Notes: generated by a model not told the origin, from the sequence alone. Positions 1 through 10,118 are shown, counted from the first letter of the stretch. The stretch: 64,000 nt of DNA from G963422595 sp963422595 (GCA_963422595.1 OY730298.1:806001-870000), one strand, 5' to 3'. Translations and numbers: made by a program.

Positions 1-1001
1 TGTACGCAGGAATTGCAGGCAGTCACATACGTAGCATGAATTCTCATGGCATTGTCGCCATCAAAGATCGCGAAGTGTCATCGAACGACGTTGAGCGGGT
101 TATCGATGCTGCAAAGGCGGTTGCGATTCCGGCAGACCAGAAAATGTTGCACGTGATGCCACAGGAATTTGTAATTGATCAACAAGAGGGTATCCGCGAA
201 CCTATTGGAATGTCGGGTGTACGCCTGGAAGCAAAAGTTCATTTAGTCACGGGAGCCGTAAGTGCAGAACAGAATATTATTAAATGTATACGTCGTTGTG
301 GCTTGGAAGTTGACGGCATTATTTTAGAGCAACTGGCATCCGGTTATGCGGCTTTAACCGAAGACGAGAAAGAATTAGGCATCTGTTTGATTGATATTGG
401 TGGTGGAACCACCGACGTCGTGGTGTTTACTGATGGTGCAATTAAACATACCGCGGTAATTCCTATTGCAGGAGAGCAGGTGACACACGATATCGCGGTT
501 GCGATGCGCACCCCTACGCAATATGCCGAAGAAATCAAAATTAAATATGCATGCGCATTACGTCAGCTTGCAAACCCTGATGACACTATAGAGGTTCCGA
601 GCGTGGGTGATCGTAAACCACGACGTTTGTCACGTCAGACTTTAGCGGAAATTGTAGAACCACGTTATGAGGAGTTACTTGCACTGGTACATGCAGAGTT
701 ACGTCGCAGAGGTTTTGAAGACCTGGTCGCGGCTGGTTTGGTGCTCACGGGTGGAAGTTCAAAAATGGAGGGCGTTGTAGATTTGGCTGAAGAAATTTTC
801 CACATGCCGGTGCGATTAGGCGTGCCGCAATTCGTCACGGGATTGGTAGACGTAGTGCGCAATCCTATTTACACAACAGGTGTGGGGTTACTTTTATTTG
901 GTCATCAAAACCAGCAGTTTAATGAGAGTTCTTTGTTTAAAGAATCAAGCATGGGAGGCATGTTCCACAGAATGAAGAATTGGTTTCAGGGCAGCTTTTA
1001 A
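1..1001 (+). CDS. ftsA: Cell division protein FtsA (5' end outside window)
   Basis: FtsA is the actin-like ATPase that tethers FtsZ filaments to the inner membrane and recruits later divisome proteins. The reading frame is open from base 3 (codons reading YAGIAGSHIRS) into the rest of the protein, so the gene enters from the left and the ATG at 36 is internal. About 333 residues are present, against roughly 420 in E. coli. The phosphate-binding segment DIGGGTTDVVVF and the later nucleotide-binding LTGGSSKMEGV are visible. The last residues, FHRMKNWFQGSF, match the amphipathic membrane-targeting helix of the family. ftsZ follows 47 bases downstream, the usual division-cluster order. Confidence 0.96.
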   Translation, partial: YAGIAGSHIRSMNSHGIVAIKDREVSSNDVERVIDAAKAVAIPADQKMLHVMPQEFVIDQQEGIREPIGMSGVRLEAKVHLVTGAVSAEQNIIKCIRRCGLEVDGIILEQLASGYAALTEDEKELGICLIDIGGGTTDVVVFTDGAIKHTAVIPIAGEQVTHDIAVAMRTPTQYAEEIKIKYACALRQLANPDDTIEVPSVGDRKPRRLSRQTLAEIVEPRYEELLALVHAELRRRGFEDLVAAGLVLTGGSSKMEGVVDLAEEIFHMPVRLGVPQFVTGLVDVVRNPIYTTGVGLLLFGHQNQQFNESSLFKESSMGGMFHRMKNWFQGSF

Positions 1002-1048
1002 AAATTCATGTGTTTGTTTGCAACATGTAAATCTAGAGGAGAAAGGTC

Positions 1049-2179
1049 ATGTTTGAGTTAATAGATGCGTATAGTCAAAACGCAGTAATTAAAGTTATTG
1101 GTGTTGGCGGCGGTGGCGGTAACGCCGTACAACATATGATTAATTCCGCAATTGAGGGGGTGGACTTTATTTGTGCGAATACGGATTCTCAGGCCCTTAC
1201 AAACATCAATGCTAAAACTGTTTTGCAACTTGGTGGTGAAATCACTAAGGGTCTGGGTGCGGGTTCAAATCCTGTAGTAGGGCGTGAAGCCGCGCTTGAA
1301 GATCGTGAGCGCATTCATGACGTCATCGCTGGCACGGATATGTTGTTTATTACTGCCGGCATGGGTGGAGGTACGGGAACGGGCGCCGGACCGGTGGTGG
1401 CTGAAGTTGCCAAAGAGCTTGAAATCCTTACCGTGGCGGTGGTTACCAAGCCGTTTCTGTTTGAGGGTAAAAAACGTATGCAAATTGCGACCACCGGTAT
1501 TGAGGAGCTCTCTAAGCACGTTGATTCTTTAATTACAATTCCAAACGAAAAACTGTTAACTGTATTGGGGAAAGACACTAATCTATTAGACGCATTTAAG
1601 TCGGCTAATGACGTTTTGCATGGCGCAGTGCGAGGAATTGCGGAGCTTATTACGTGCCCGGGCTTGATCAATGTCGATTTTGCCGACGTGCGCACCGTAA
1701 TGTCTGAAATGGGCATGGCAATGATAGGGTCTGGTATGTCGGGAAGTACAGAGCGCGCGCGCGAAGCGGCGGAGTCAGCTATTTCAAGTCCGTTACTTGA
1801 AGATATAGATATTGCCGGTGCCAAGGGCATACTGGTTAATGTGACGGCAAGTTCCAGCCTGTCAATGGGGGAATTTGGAGAAGTGGGCAGTCACATCCAG
1901 GGCCTGGCCTCTGATGACGCGACCGTTGTCGTAGGTACGGTCATTGATGAATCTATAGGAGATGATTTGCGTGTAACCCTGGTGGCCACTGGAATTGGTT
2001 CGCAAGTCGTATCAACGTCGGGCGAAGCAACGGTAACGTTGGTTGAAGAATCTAACAGCAGATTCAGGGCAGTTCGTTCTGGTAGAAATCGTACCAAAGC
2101 CGTGGGTAAAGATGATTATCATGCTCTGGATATGGATTATTTGGATATTCCGACGTTTTTACGTAGTCAGGCTGATTAA
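1049..2179 (+). CDS. ftsZ: Cell division GTPase FtsZ
   Basis: Tubulin-like GTPase that polymerises into the division ring. It has 376 residues, close to the family length. The N-terminal GVGGGGGNAV motif (18-26) and the tubulin signature GGGTGTG (about 106-112) bind GTP, and the T7 loop region follows later. The last twelve residues, LDIPTFLRSQAD, are the conserved C-terminal peptide that docks on FtsA and ZipA. An AGGAGAAAGG ribosome site lies just before the ATG at 1049. It is probably cotranscribed with ftsA. Nothing is odd about this copy. Confidence 0.98.
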   Translation: MFELIDAYSQNAVIKVIGVGGGGGNAVQHMINSAIEGVDFICANTDSQALTNINAKTVLQLGGEITKGLGAGSNPVVGREAALEDRERIHDVIAGTDMLFITAGMGGGTGTGAGPVVAEVAKELEILTVAVVTKPFLFEGKKRMQIATTGIEELSKHVDSLITIPNEKLLTVLGKDTNLLDAFKSANDVLHGAVRGIAELITCPGLINVDFADVRTVMSEMGMAMIGSGMSGSTERAREAAESAISSPLLEDIDIAGAKGILVNVTASSSLSMGEFGEVGSHIQGLASDDATVVVGTVIDESIGDDLRVTLVATGIGSQVVSTSGEATVTLVEESNSRFRAVRSGRNRTKAVGKDDYHALDMDYLDIPTFLRSQAD

Positions 2180-2322
2180 CCAGAGAGTTATGCTAACAAT
2201 GAGGGTTTGAAATTCTTATCACCGTCATGGCAAAAATTGTGTAATATTGTCGCGGTTTTGCAGCAAGATGCTGCTTAAATGAGGTAGTCTTAATTACTGG
2301 TAATTAACAGGATTTATCGGCT

Positions 2323-3240
2323 TTGATAAAACAACGGACTCTAAAAAACGCCATACGCGCTACCGGTGTAGGTCTGCATACGGGCAAGAAAATATACTTG
2401 ACCCTGCGCCCTGCTCCTGTTGGTACCGGGGTTATATTCAGACGGATTGACTTTGAGCCGCCGCTGGAGATCAAAGCGAATCCGGACAACGTGGGAGATA
2501 CCAGTCTGTCTACTACCTTAGTCGCTAATGGTGTGAGGGTTTCAACGGTAGAGCATCTATTGTCGGCTATGGCGGGTCTTGGTATTGATAATGCCTATGT
2601 AGATGTAAGTGCGCCTGAGGTGCCAATTATGGATGGCAGTGCCGGACCATTTGTGTTTTTAGTGCAATCGGCGGGTATCGTTGAACAAAACGTAGCGAAA
2701 AAATTTATCCGTATAAAGAAATCTGTAGAAGTAAAAGAGCAAGGCAAATGGGCAAGGTTTGATCCATTTGATGGATTTAAAGTCGGCTTTACCATTGATT
2801 TTGACCACCCGGTATTTAAGGCGGGTCCACAAAGAGCCGAAGTGGATTTTTCTACTACGTCGTTTGTTAAAGAAGTTTCGCGCTCACGCACGTTTGGATT
2901 TATGCGTGATTTTGAAACATTAAGATCTCGCAATCTGGCGTTAGGCGGAAGTCTCGATAACTCGATTGCCGTTGATGACCATCGGATACTGAATGAAGAT
3001 GGTTTGCGCTACAAGGACGAATTTGTTAAACATAAAATTTTAGATGCCATCGGAGATTTATATCTGCTTGGTCATGGCTTAATTGGAGCATTTAACGGTT
3101 ATAAATCCGGGCATGCATTAAATAATAAGTTATTACGTAAGTTGACTGCTGAAAAAGAGGCTTGGGAAGAGGTTACTTTTGAAGAAGAAGATGAGGTGCC
3201 AATATTCTATAGTCGTCCGGTAAGCACTGGAGTAAGCTAA
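2323..3240 (+). CDS. lpxC: UDP-3-O-acyl-N-acetylglucosamine deacetylase LpxC
   Basis: Zinc enzyme for the committed step of lipid A synthesis. It has 305 residues, the same as E. coli LpxC. It begins at a TTG codon: the residues MIKQRTLK directly at this position match the family N-terminus and no in-frame ATG is nearby. Zinc and catalytic residues are visible: STVEHLLSAMAG (His78), then HKILDAIGDL (His and Asp), and later GHALNNKLL. The 143 bases after ftsZ should hold its promoter; TGTGTAATATTG near 2239 could be an extended -10. A TTG start with only a weak AGGA site suggests modest translation, sensible for an enzyme whose level is tightly controlled. Confidence 0.97.
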   Translation: MIKQRTLKNAIRATGVGLHTGKKIYLTLRPAPVGTGVIFRRIDFEPPLEIKANPDNVGDTSLSTTLVANGVRVSTVEHLLSAMAGLGIDNAYVDVSAPEVPIMDGSAGPFVFLVQSAGIVEQNVAKKFIRIKKSVEVKEQGKWARFDPFDGFKVGFTIDFDHPVFKAGPQRAEVDFSTTSFVKEVSRSRTFGFMRDFETLRSRNLALGGSLDNSIAVDDHRILNEDGLRYKDEFVKHKILDAIGDLYLLGHGLIGAFNGYKSGHALNNKLLRKLTAEKEAWEEVTFEEEDEVPIFYSRPVSTGVS

Positions 3241-3270
3241 TCCTGCATTAATTATTTGATTTTTCAATCA

Positions 3271-3687
3271 TTAGGTGCGCGATGCCAGCCGCTGCAATAC
3301 TTCTTTCAGGTCTTTGTCTGCTATACAATTTGCGCACTTTGCAATGTACCGCGCACCAGGTTTAGAAAGGGCTGGTGGCTTAGTCGGTGGTTCTGCGTTG
3401 CTGGCAATATCGCCGATTTTAATCTTTATTCGACTTAGGCACTCCTTTACGGTAAAGTTTAGCTCCTGATTCAGCAGCTTCAGAATTTCATGTTGTTGAA
3501 AACGAATTAGGCTGGCATGGTCAGGATCATCGGTAATAACTGTGAGGCTACGATTTTCGATATTTGCGATCCAGCAGTGATTGGCCAGGTTTGCGGGTAA
3601 GTGCATCCTGATACACAGGGTGAGTCTATGTAAAAGTTTTGCCTTTTTCTGTAAGTTGCTCCCGATATACGATGACAATTTTTGCAT
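3271..3687 (-). CDS. dciA: DUF721/DciA-like protein (predicted helicase loader)
   Basis: A 138-residue protein of the DUF721 type. In bacteria without DnaC-type loaders, DciA proteins help load the replicative helicase DnaB. The match rests on the central pattern LTVITDDPDHASLIRFQQHEIL, typical of the DUF721 core, on size and on position: in many gamma-proteobacteria a DUF721 gene sits between lpxC and the M23 peptidase/secA genes. It converges with lpxC (30 bases apart) and diverges from the peptidase gene. The C-terminal third is poorly conserved and I cannot assign it. Confidence 0.7.
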   Translation of the reverse strand: MQKLSSYIGSNLQKKAKLLHRLTLCIRMHLPANLANHCWIANIENRSLTVITDDPDHASLIRFQQHEILKLLNQELNFTVKECLSRIKIKIGDIASNAEPPTKPPALSKPGARYIAKCANCIADKDLKEVLQRLASRT

Positions 3688-3759
3688 GAACTACTGAAAT
3701 GGAACTCAAACTTATGAGTACAAGTTAAGGGCTTGAGAGCTGCAAGTATAGCAAACGCT

Positions 3760-4668
3760 ATGGGCATTAGTATGTTTCGTTATTTGCGCACACGCTTCGT
3801 TTACAGGCGTCGTTTGCGTGGCTGGAATGGCGGCGGTAAATTTTTTGTATTGATCGCGCTGTCTTTGTTTTTGCTGGGGAGTGGCTATATTCTTGGTGTG
3901 TCCTTTGGGCACGGCCCGATTTTGAATGCCTGGAAGGTCGATACCGTCGAACAGAAAAGGCACCTGGCTTCGGTAAAACGAGAAAGCCAGGCCCATATCA
4001 ATGCCCTCACAACCAGGGTTGGTTTGTTGCAAGCCCATGTGAATCGTCTTGATGCATTGGGAAACATGCTGGTTAGTATGGCCAATCTTGACACTGAAGA
4101 ATTTGGTTTTGATGCTCCCCCCGGTGTGGGTGGCCCACGTTTATCTGTAGATAATGGCACTCCAGTTGACATGGAAATTGACACCGTGTTGAAGAGGATT
4201 AATGCCGCATTAGCTGAGCGCGAAATTCAGCTTCAGGTATTAAATAATTTGTTAATAGATAAAAAACTTGTGCAGGAAACTTATCCACAGGGGCGACCTG
4301 TTCTGCATGGATGGATTTCCTCTTATTTTGGTAAACGCCGCAGCCCCTTTACTGGTAAATCTGAAATGCATCACGGTGTGGATTTTGCTGGCAGGGCTGG
4401 CAGCAATGTTATTGCAGTGGCTGGAGGGGTTGTTACGCATGCGGAGAAAAAAGGTGGTTATGGTCATTTACTCGAAATTGACCATGGTAACGGTTATATT
4501 ACTCGTTATGCGCATAACCAAATGCTGCTGGTACATGAAGGAGAAGCAGTTAAGCGTGGCCAGGTAATTGCCAGGTTGGGCAGCACAGGCCGTTCTACTG
4601 GACCACACGTTCATTTTGAGGTGCTCAAAGACGGCACCCGAATCGATCCAATGAAGTTTATTCGATAG
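3760..4668 (+). CDS. M23 family metallopeptidase (LytM domain), membrane anchored
   Basis: Predicted peptidoglycan endopeptidase or amidase activator in the cell envelope. A basic N-terminus is followed by one transmembrane segment (FFVLIALSLFLLGSGYILG), a coiled-coil-like linker, and a C-terminal LytM domain. Zinc-binding motifs HHGVDF and HVHFE are both intact, so it may be an active enzyme rather than a degenerate activator. The start is uncertain: an in-frame TTG lies at 3733, and ATG codons lie at 3760 and 3772; I chose 3760. The lpxC-dciA-M23-secA neighbourhood recurs in gamma-proteobacteria and suits a role in wall hydrolysis near division. Confidence 0.88.
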   Translation: MGISMFRYLRTRFVYRRRLRGWNGGGKFFVLIALSLFLLGSGYILGVSFGHGPILNAWKVDTVEQKRHLASVKRESQAHINALTTRVGLLQAHVNRLDALGNMLVSMANLDTEEFGFDAPPGVGGPRLSVDNGTPVDMEIDTVLKRINAALAEREIQLQVLNNLLIDKKLVQETYPQGRPVLHGWISSYFGKRRSPFTGKSEMHHGVDFAGRAGSNVIAVAGGVVTHAEKKGGYGHLLEIDHGNGYITRYAHNQMLLVHEGEAVKRGQVIARLGSTGRSTGPHVHFEVLKDGTRIDPMKFIR

Positions 4669-4889
4669 CTTCATTGTGTAGATACTGTCTAAATCTATCG
4701 GCCTTCCTGTAACCCGCATATTGCGCGCGAGCGCTACTAAACGCAGGTTGGTATAACTTTGTCAGGAAGCTGTTTTTTTTCGTATTAATCAGTTGTATTG
4801 CCGTGTATAGATATAGTGTGACTTACTACGTAGCTATGTTGTGTACAGGTTTCGCTTGTTAGTTCGCGCTTAAGTGTTTTATTAGTAGC

Positions 4890-7604
4890 ATGTTTCAAAA
4901 AGTTTCCAAAAAATTCTTTGGCAGTCGTAACCAAAGGCTGATCAATCGTTATAACAAAGCCGTAAAAAAAATTAATACGTTGGAAGAATCCTATAAAGTG
5001 CTTAACGATGAAGCGTTACGGCAAAAAACTGAGGACTTTCGCCAACAGATTAAAAATGGTGTAACGCTGGAAGAGTTATTACCCGAGGCTTTTGCGACTG
5101 TACGCGAGGCTGCCAATCGAAGACTCCATATGCGTCACTTCGACGTACAACTGGTAGGTGGTATGGTATTGCACGATGGAAATATTGCAGAAATGCGCAC
5201 TGGCGAAGGTAAGACGTTAGTTGCAACTTTACCGGTATATCTGAATGCGCTAAGTGGTAAAGGTGCGCACGTGGTTACCGTCAACGATTATCTTGCCAAA
5301 CGCGACGCTGAATGGATGGGCGAAATTTATCATTCTCTTGGGCTAACGGTGGGTGTTGTCACTGGTGGCATGACGCATCAGGAACGCCAGCGGGCCTATG
5401 CGGCTGATGTTACGTATGGAACCAATAACGAGTTTGGATTTGATTATTTGCGTGACAACATGGAATTTTCCATCAAAGGTTGTGTGCAGCGCAATCTGAA
5501 TTTTGCTGTCGTGGATGAGGTTGATTCTATCCTTATTGATGAGGCGCGTACCCCGTTAATTATTTCCGGACCCACGGGTGAAAGCTCTGAAATGTACATT
5601 GCGGTTAATAAACTTGTGCCTGAATTGGCTAAGCAGCAAGAAGAAGATGGCCCGGGAGACTACAGCGTCGATGAAAAGAACAAACAAATTTTTCTAACCG
5701 AAAACGGACATCAACACATCGAAGATTTACTACTTGAGCAAAAGCTATTAAAAGCAGGCGAAACGCTTTATGACGTCGCGAATATTAATTTATTGCATCA
5801 TGTAAATGCGGCATTGCGAGCTAATGTATTGTTTAAGAAAAACGTCGACTATATTGTACGTAACGGTGGGGTAGTGATTGTAGATGAATTTACTGGGCGG
5901 ACGATGCCAGGAAGGCGTTGGTCTGAGGGTTTGCATCAGGCGGTTGAAGCGAAAGAAGGGGTCAAAATACAAAAGGAAAATCAAACGCTCGCCTCTATAA
6001 CGTTTCAAAACTATTTTCGTTTATATGACAACCTTTCCGGCATGACTGGTACAGCTGATACCGAGGCATTTGAATTTCAGTCTATTTACGGATTAGAGGT
6101 GGTGGTCATACCTACACATAAAAGGATGATTCGTGATGACATGGGCGATTTGGTGTATCTCACTATGCAGGAGAAATATGCGGCTATCATTAACGATATT
6201 AAAGAATGTGTAGTGCGTGGTCAGCCTGTTCTGGTTGGTACTACATCAATCGAGTCTTCTGAGCACATTTCCAATATATTGCAAAAGGCCAAGGTTGCAC
6301 ATCAAGTGTTAAATGCCAAACAACACGAAAAGGAATCGCACGTTATTGCTCAGGCCGGCCGACCTGGTACGGTGACAATTGCGACCAATATGGCAGGTCG
6401 TGGTACTGATATTGTACTGGGAGGTAGTTTTGACGCGCAGTTACGAAGTCTTGCGCCGGAAGCTGCCGAGACACAACGCAGCTCTATAAAAGCCGACTGG
6501 CAACAACGTCATGACGCGGTTATTAAGGCAGGTGGACTACATATTATTGGCACAGAGAGACATGAATCACGTCGCATTGATAATCAATTACGTGGTCGTT
6601 CGGGCCGACAAGGTGACCCGGGATCAAGTCGTTTTTATTTATCTATGGAAGATAATTTAATGAGAATTTTTGCTTCCGAAAAGGTACGTGGCCTGATGCA
6701 AAAACTTGGTATGCAGCAAGGTGAATCGATTGAACATCCCTGGGTATCTAAAGCTATAGAAAACGCGCAGCGCAAAGTTGAAGCCCATAATTTTGATATA
6801 CGCAAACATTTGCTTGAATATGATGACGTAGCCAGTGATCAACGTAAAGTTGTTTATGAGCAACGTCGTGACCTGATGCAAACAGATGATATATCGGAGA
6901 ATCTGGTTGCTATACGGGAAGACGTTGTTGAAAGCGTGATCAGTGAATATCTACCTCGTGGAAGTATGGAGGAACAATGGGACGTTGATGGTTTGATCCA
7001 GGCACTTGATAAAGAATTTGGATCATCTTTTCAAGTGCAACAATGGTTAGATGAAGAAGACAGTGTTGCCGAAGAAGAAGTGCGTGAGAGGATCCACCAC
7101 CAAGTAGCTAAATTATATAAGGATAAGGAAGATCGTGTAGGTGCGGAAATTATGCGTAGCCTTGAAAAAGATATTATGTTGCAGGTATTAGACAATCGCT
7201 GGAAGGAACATCTGGCGGCAATGGACTACTTGCGTCAAGGTATCGGTTTACGAGGCTACGCGCAAAAAAATCCTAAACAGGAATATAAAAGAGAGGCGTT
7301 CAGTATGTTCCAGCTAATGTTGGAACAGATTAAACGTGAAACAATTTCTCTGATTTCCAGAGCGGAATTGCCCACCCTGGAAGCAATAAAGGCGATGGAA
7401 GCGGCACGACAAGTCCCAGATGATATTGAATATCAGCATGTGCAGGCAGATGATATATTGCACCCTCAACGGCAAGCTGCATCGCCCGATGAACAGTCCA
7501 GGCAACAACCATACAAACGCCTGCAAAAAAAAATAGGTCGTAATGAGCCATGTCACTGTGGATCGGGTAAAAAGTATAAGCAATGTCATGGTAAATTAGC
7601 CTGA
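4890..7604 (+). CDS. secA: Preprotein translocase ATPase SecA
   Basis: Motor ATPase that drives unfolded preproteins through SecYEG. It has 904 residues, full length. Visible elements are Walker A MRTGEGKT (about 102-109), the DEVDSILIDEARTPLIISG helicase segment, the second nucleotide-binding half with MAGRGTDIVLGG and QLRGRSGRQGDPG, and a C-terminal SEC-C zinc motif CHCGSGKKYKQCH that contacts SecB or ribosomes. No clear Shine-Dalgarno site precedes the ATG. I see no secM-like arrest peptide upstream: the 220 bases after the M23 gene hold no convincing short gene. Confidence 0.98.
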   Translation: MFQKVSKKFFGSRNQRLINRYNKAVKKINTLEESYKVLNDEALRQKTEDFRQQIKNGVTLEELLPEAFATVREAANRRLHMRHFDVQLVGGMVLHDGNIAEMRTGEGKTLVATLPVYLNALSGKGAHVVTVNDYLAKRDAEWMGEIYHSLGLTVGVVTGGMTHQERQRAYAADVTYGTNNEFGFDYLRDNMEFSIKGCVQRNLNFAVVDEVDSILIDEARTPLIISGPTGESSEMYIAVNKLVPELAKQQEEDGPGDYSVDEKNKQIFLTENGHQHIEDLLLEQKLLKAGETLYDVANINLLHHVNAALRANVLFKKNVDYIVRNGGVVIVDEFTGRTMPGRRWSEGLHQAVEAKEGVKIQKENQTLASITFQNYFRLYDNLSGMTGTADTEAFEFQSIYGLEVVVIPTHKRMIRDDMGDLVYLTMQEKYAAIINDIKECVVRGQPVLVGTTSIESSEHISNILQKAKVAHQVLNAKQHEKESHVIAQAGRPGTVTIATNMAGRGTDIVLGGSFDAQLRSLAPEAAETQRSSIKADWQQRHDAVIKAGGLHIIGTERHESRRIDNQLRGRSGRQGDPGSSRFYLSMEDNLMRIFASEKVRGLMQKLGMQQGESIEHPWVSKAIENAQRKVEAHNFDIRKHLLEYDDVASDQRKVVYEQRRDLMQTDDISENLVAIREDVVESVISEYLPRGSMEEQWDVDGLIQALDKEFGSSFQVQQWLDEEDSVAEEEVRERIHHQVAKLYKDKEDRVGAEIMRSLEKDIMLQVLDNRWKEHLAAMDYLRQGIGLRGYAQKNPKQEYKREAFSMFQLMLEQIKRETISLISRAELPTLEAIKAMEAARQVPDDIEYQHVQADDILHPQRQAASPDEQSRQQPYKRLQKKIGRNEPCHCGSGKKYKQCHGKLA

Positions 7605-7911
7605 AGGTACCCCCGAAAAATGTATTTTCTTCGCGATAGCAGTATTGATCTCCTGTGCCCGGGCCTTTTGTAAAGGTGTACAAAACTTTTTTACGGCAAA
7701 CGCGAGAAGCTGCTGCATAGTTTTTTAACGAGCGTGGAGAAACTGATAATGCTGCTAATGCTGCTAATGTGGCTAATGCCATAGTGCCTTATAATGGTTG
7801 CGCATGCTTCCTGCCCAACAAAAATCCACTATCTTTTCAAGAGGCTCTTAAGTGAGTTTTGATTTGTTCTGATATATCAACAAATTTTTAATAACAAACG
7901 TTTTAACTACC
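7605..7911. other. Non-coding gap between secA and argJ
   Basis: About 307 bases with no convincing gene. It contains a short imperfect tandem run of GCTAATG units at 7748-7778 and then AT-rich sequence before the argJ GTG start, where the argJ promoter should lie. Open frames here are shadows of secA or chance. Confidence 0.5.
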
Positions 7912-9129
7912 GTGGCTATTGCATTACAGTCCCCATCCTCGTTGCTTCCCATTAAAGGTATAAGGATTGCAACTGCTGCCGCTGAAATTCGTTACCAGGG
8001 TCGTGACGATATTGTGTTATTTGAGCTTTGTGATAGTGCCCAAACAGCCGCAGTGTTTACTAAAAACCAATTTTGTGCGGCGCCTGTAACGGTTGCCAAA
8101 CAACATTTAAATGTTTTGCAACCAAAATACTTGCTTGTCAATTCTGGCAACGCGAATGCGGGCCTGGGTGAGCAGGGCGTCGTCGATGCAAAGACTTCTT
8201 GTGCAGCGTTGGCGCGCGCCTGTGGATGTACAGAGACTGATATTTTGCCATTTTCGACGGGTGTTATCGGCATACAGTTGCCAGTCGGCAACATGATTCG
8301 GCAGTATCCCTGCTTATTGAATAACTTGCATGAAGACGCCTGGCTACATGCAGCTCAAGCGATTATAACTACCGATACCGTAAGCAAAGGATTATCGAAA
8401 CGGCTGAATTTAGATGGCTATGAGGTTACGATCACGGGTATCACCAAGGGGGCAGGGATGATTCGTCCTGATATGGCCACCATGCTGGCATTTGTGGCCA
8501 CCGACCTGAAAGTTGACACCAATATGCTGAATCGTATGATTGCAGATGCCGTAAATCGCTCTTTCCATTGTATCACGGTGGATGGAGATACCTCTACTAA
8601 TGACGCTTGTGTACTGATAGCGACGGGACATGCAAAAGTCGGTTTTGATGAACTGTCAAAACAGGCTGGAGGTGAATTTATGCGGGCACTGAATGCCTTA
8701 TTCTTAACGTTAGCGCAGTCTATTATTCGTGATGGTGAAGGCGCCACGAAATTTATTTCTATCAAAGTGGAGCAGGCAAAAAATGATGCTATGGCACGTA
8801 CTATCGCGTTTGCAATTGCTCATTCGCCGTTAGTTAAAACCGCGGCCTTTGCAAGTGATCCAAACTGGGGTCGCATACTGGCGGCGGTTGGTCGGGCTGG
8901 AAGCCATGGCTTAGAGATGCATAAATCATCATTGTTTATTAATCAGCTTAAGGTAATTTCAAATGGAAGCATTGCTGTAGATTACACCGAAGCAAGAGGT
9001 TCGCATGAAATGGCTAAGGAGGAAATTGAGTTTTGTGTACAACTTGGTTTGGGTGGTGGTGCAGCAAACGTATGGACTACTGATCTTTCTTATGATTACG
9101 TGAAGATTAACGCGGAATACCGCACCTGA
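7912..9129 (+). CDS. argJ: Glutamate N-acetyltransferase / amino-acid acetyltransferase ArgJ
   Basis: Bifunctional arginine-pathway enzyme that transfers the acetyl group from N-acetylornithine to glutamate. It has 405 residues from a GTG start that fits the family N-terminus. ArgJ is made as a precursor that cleaves itself before a threonine nucleophile: the motif KGAGMIRPDMATMLAF is intact, placing the cut between Ala189 and Thr190. The segment DTSTNDACVL and a C-terminal SHEMAKEEIEF region are also typical. No good ribosome site is visible upstream. The nudix/thiE gene starts 14 bases later, so the two are probably cotranscribed. Confidence 0.96.
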   Translation: MAIALQSPSSLLPIKGIRIATAAAEIRYQGRDDIVLFELCDSAQTAAVFTKNQFCAAPVTVAKQHLNVLQPKYLLVNSGNANAGLGEQGVVDAKTSCAALARACGCTETDILPFSTGVIGIQLPVGNMIRQYPCLLNNLHEDAWLHAAQAIITTDTVSKGLSKRLNLDGYEVTITGITKGAGMIRPDMATMLAFVATDLKVDTNMLNRMIADAVNRSFHCITVDGDTSTNDACVLIATGHAKVGFDELSKQAGGEFMRALNALFLTLAQSIIRDGEGATKFISIKVEQAKNDAMARTIAFAIAHSPLVKTAAFASDPNWGRILAAVGRAGSHGLEMHKSSLFINQLKVISNGSIAVDYTEARGSHEMAKEEIEFCVQLGLGGGAANVWTTDLSYDYVKINAEYRT

Positions 9130-9143
9130 TAAAATTTATTCTG

Positions 9144-10118
9144 GTGAAGCCGCATGTGGAACAGGATTTTATTCACGTCGTCATTGGTGTTATTAAAAAT
9201 ACTGAAGATGAAGTTCTGGTCACAAAACGGCACCGGGAGGTACGTTTAGGTGGTCCGTTAGAGTTTCCAGGCGGTAAATTAAAAACTGGTGAAACTCCTC
9301 AAGTAGCGCTAAAGCGTGAGTTACTGGAAGAGCTAAACATCCACGTACATAAGTGTTTGCCGCTTATACAAATTCCTTTTTCGTATCCCGATAGAAATGT
9401 ATTTCTTGATGTTTACACGATAATCGATTATTCGGGTTTATTAGCTGCAAACGAATCACAAAAGCTTGCGTGGAGGAAAATTTCGACGCTGAGCAGCGCG
9501 GAATTTCCAAACGCAAATCATGGTATTATTTGCGCGTTGCAGTTGCCAAGGTTAATCTCGGTTACCCCTGATTTAAGCTCCAGCCCTGAAAATTTCCTGC
9601 CATACTTCGGGAAAGTGGTAAAGAATAATGACATTTCGGTCATTCAGTTACGTTCCCATGAACTAAATAAGTCGCAGTATATGAAGTTAGCTGAAAAATG
9701 CTTACAGCTTTGTAAATTGCATGGTTGCGAACTTATTTTGAACCGCGAAGCTGAATATTTGCAAGAGGTAGAAGCCGCGGGTTTGCACTTAACCAGTAAC
9801 AGGCTGTTAGCCGTTAGGGAAAGGCCATTAGGGGGAAATTATCTGGTAAGTGCTTCATGCCATAATATTGACGAAATACGTCACGCATCGAGATTGGCTA
9901 TAGATTATATTTTTCTGGGCCCGGTGGCAGGGAAAAACTCAAGTCCAGGCAACTATGCCCTCGGCTGGAACAGGTTTGCCGAACTGGCCAGAGAGAGCTT
10001 GATCCCAGTCTATGCAATAGGAGGTCTGAAGATTAACGATGTTTCGATCGCCGTAGAACACGGGGGGCAAGGAGTTGCAACGATTCGAGGCTTGTGGTCA
10101 GGAGTAGAAAGTGGCTAG
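9144..10118 (+). CDS. Nudix hydrolase fused to thiamine-phosphate-synthase-like domain
   Basis: Two-domain protein of 324 residues. The N-terminal half is a MutT-like nudix hydrolase: the nudix box spans about residues 44-66, with the catalytic RELLEE core, though the usual Gly after EEx is Asn. MutT-type enzymes remove oxidised nucleotides such as 8-oxo-dGTP. The C-terminal half (about 130-324) resembles ThiE/TenI, with GLHLTS, VSASCHN, FLGPVAG and YAIGG stretches of the TIM barrel. This fusion is widespread in proteobacteria between argJ or secA and coaE. A GTG start fits. Whether the ThiE-like half is an active synthase is unknown. Confidence 0.9.
   Translation: MKPHVEQDFIHVVIGVIKNTEDEVLVTKRHREVRLGGPLEFPGGKLKTGETPQVALKRELLEELNIHVHKCLPLIQIPFSYPDRNVFLDVYTIIDYSGLLAANESQKLAWRKISTLSSAEFPNANHGIICALQLPRLISVTPDLSSSPENFLPYFGKVVKNNDISVIQLRSHELNKSQYMKLAEKCLQLCKLHGCELILNREAEYLQEVEAAGLHLTSNRLLAVRERPLGGNYLVSASCHNIDEIRHASRLAIDYIFLGPVAGKNSSPGNYALGWNRFAELARESLIPVYAIGGLKINDVSIAVEHGGQGVATIRGLWSGVESG

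Noticed and set aside
7748..7778. GCTAATG tandem units considered as a CRISPR or iteron
   Set aside because: Only three or four short imperfect units without spacers.
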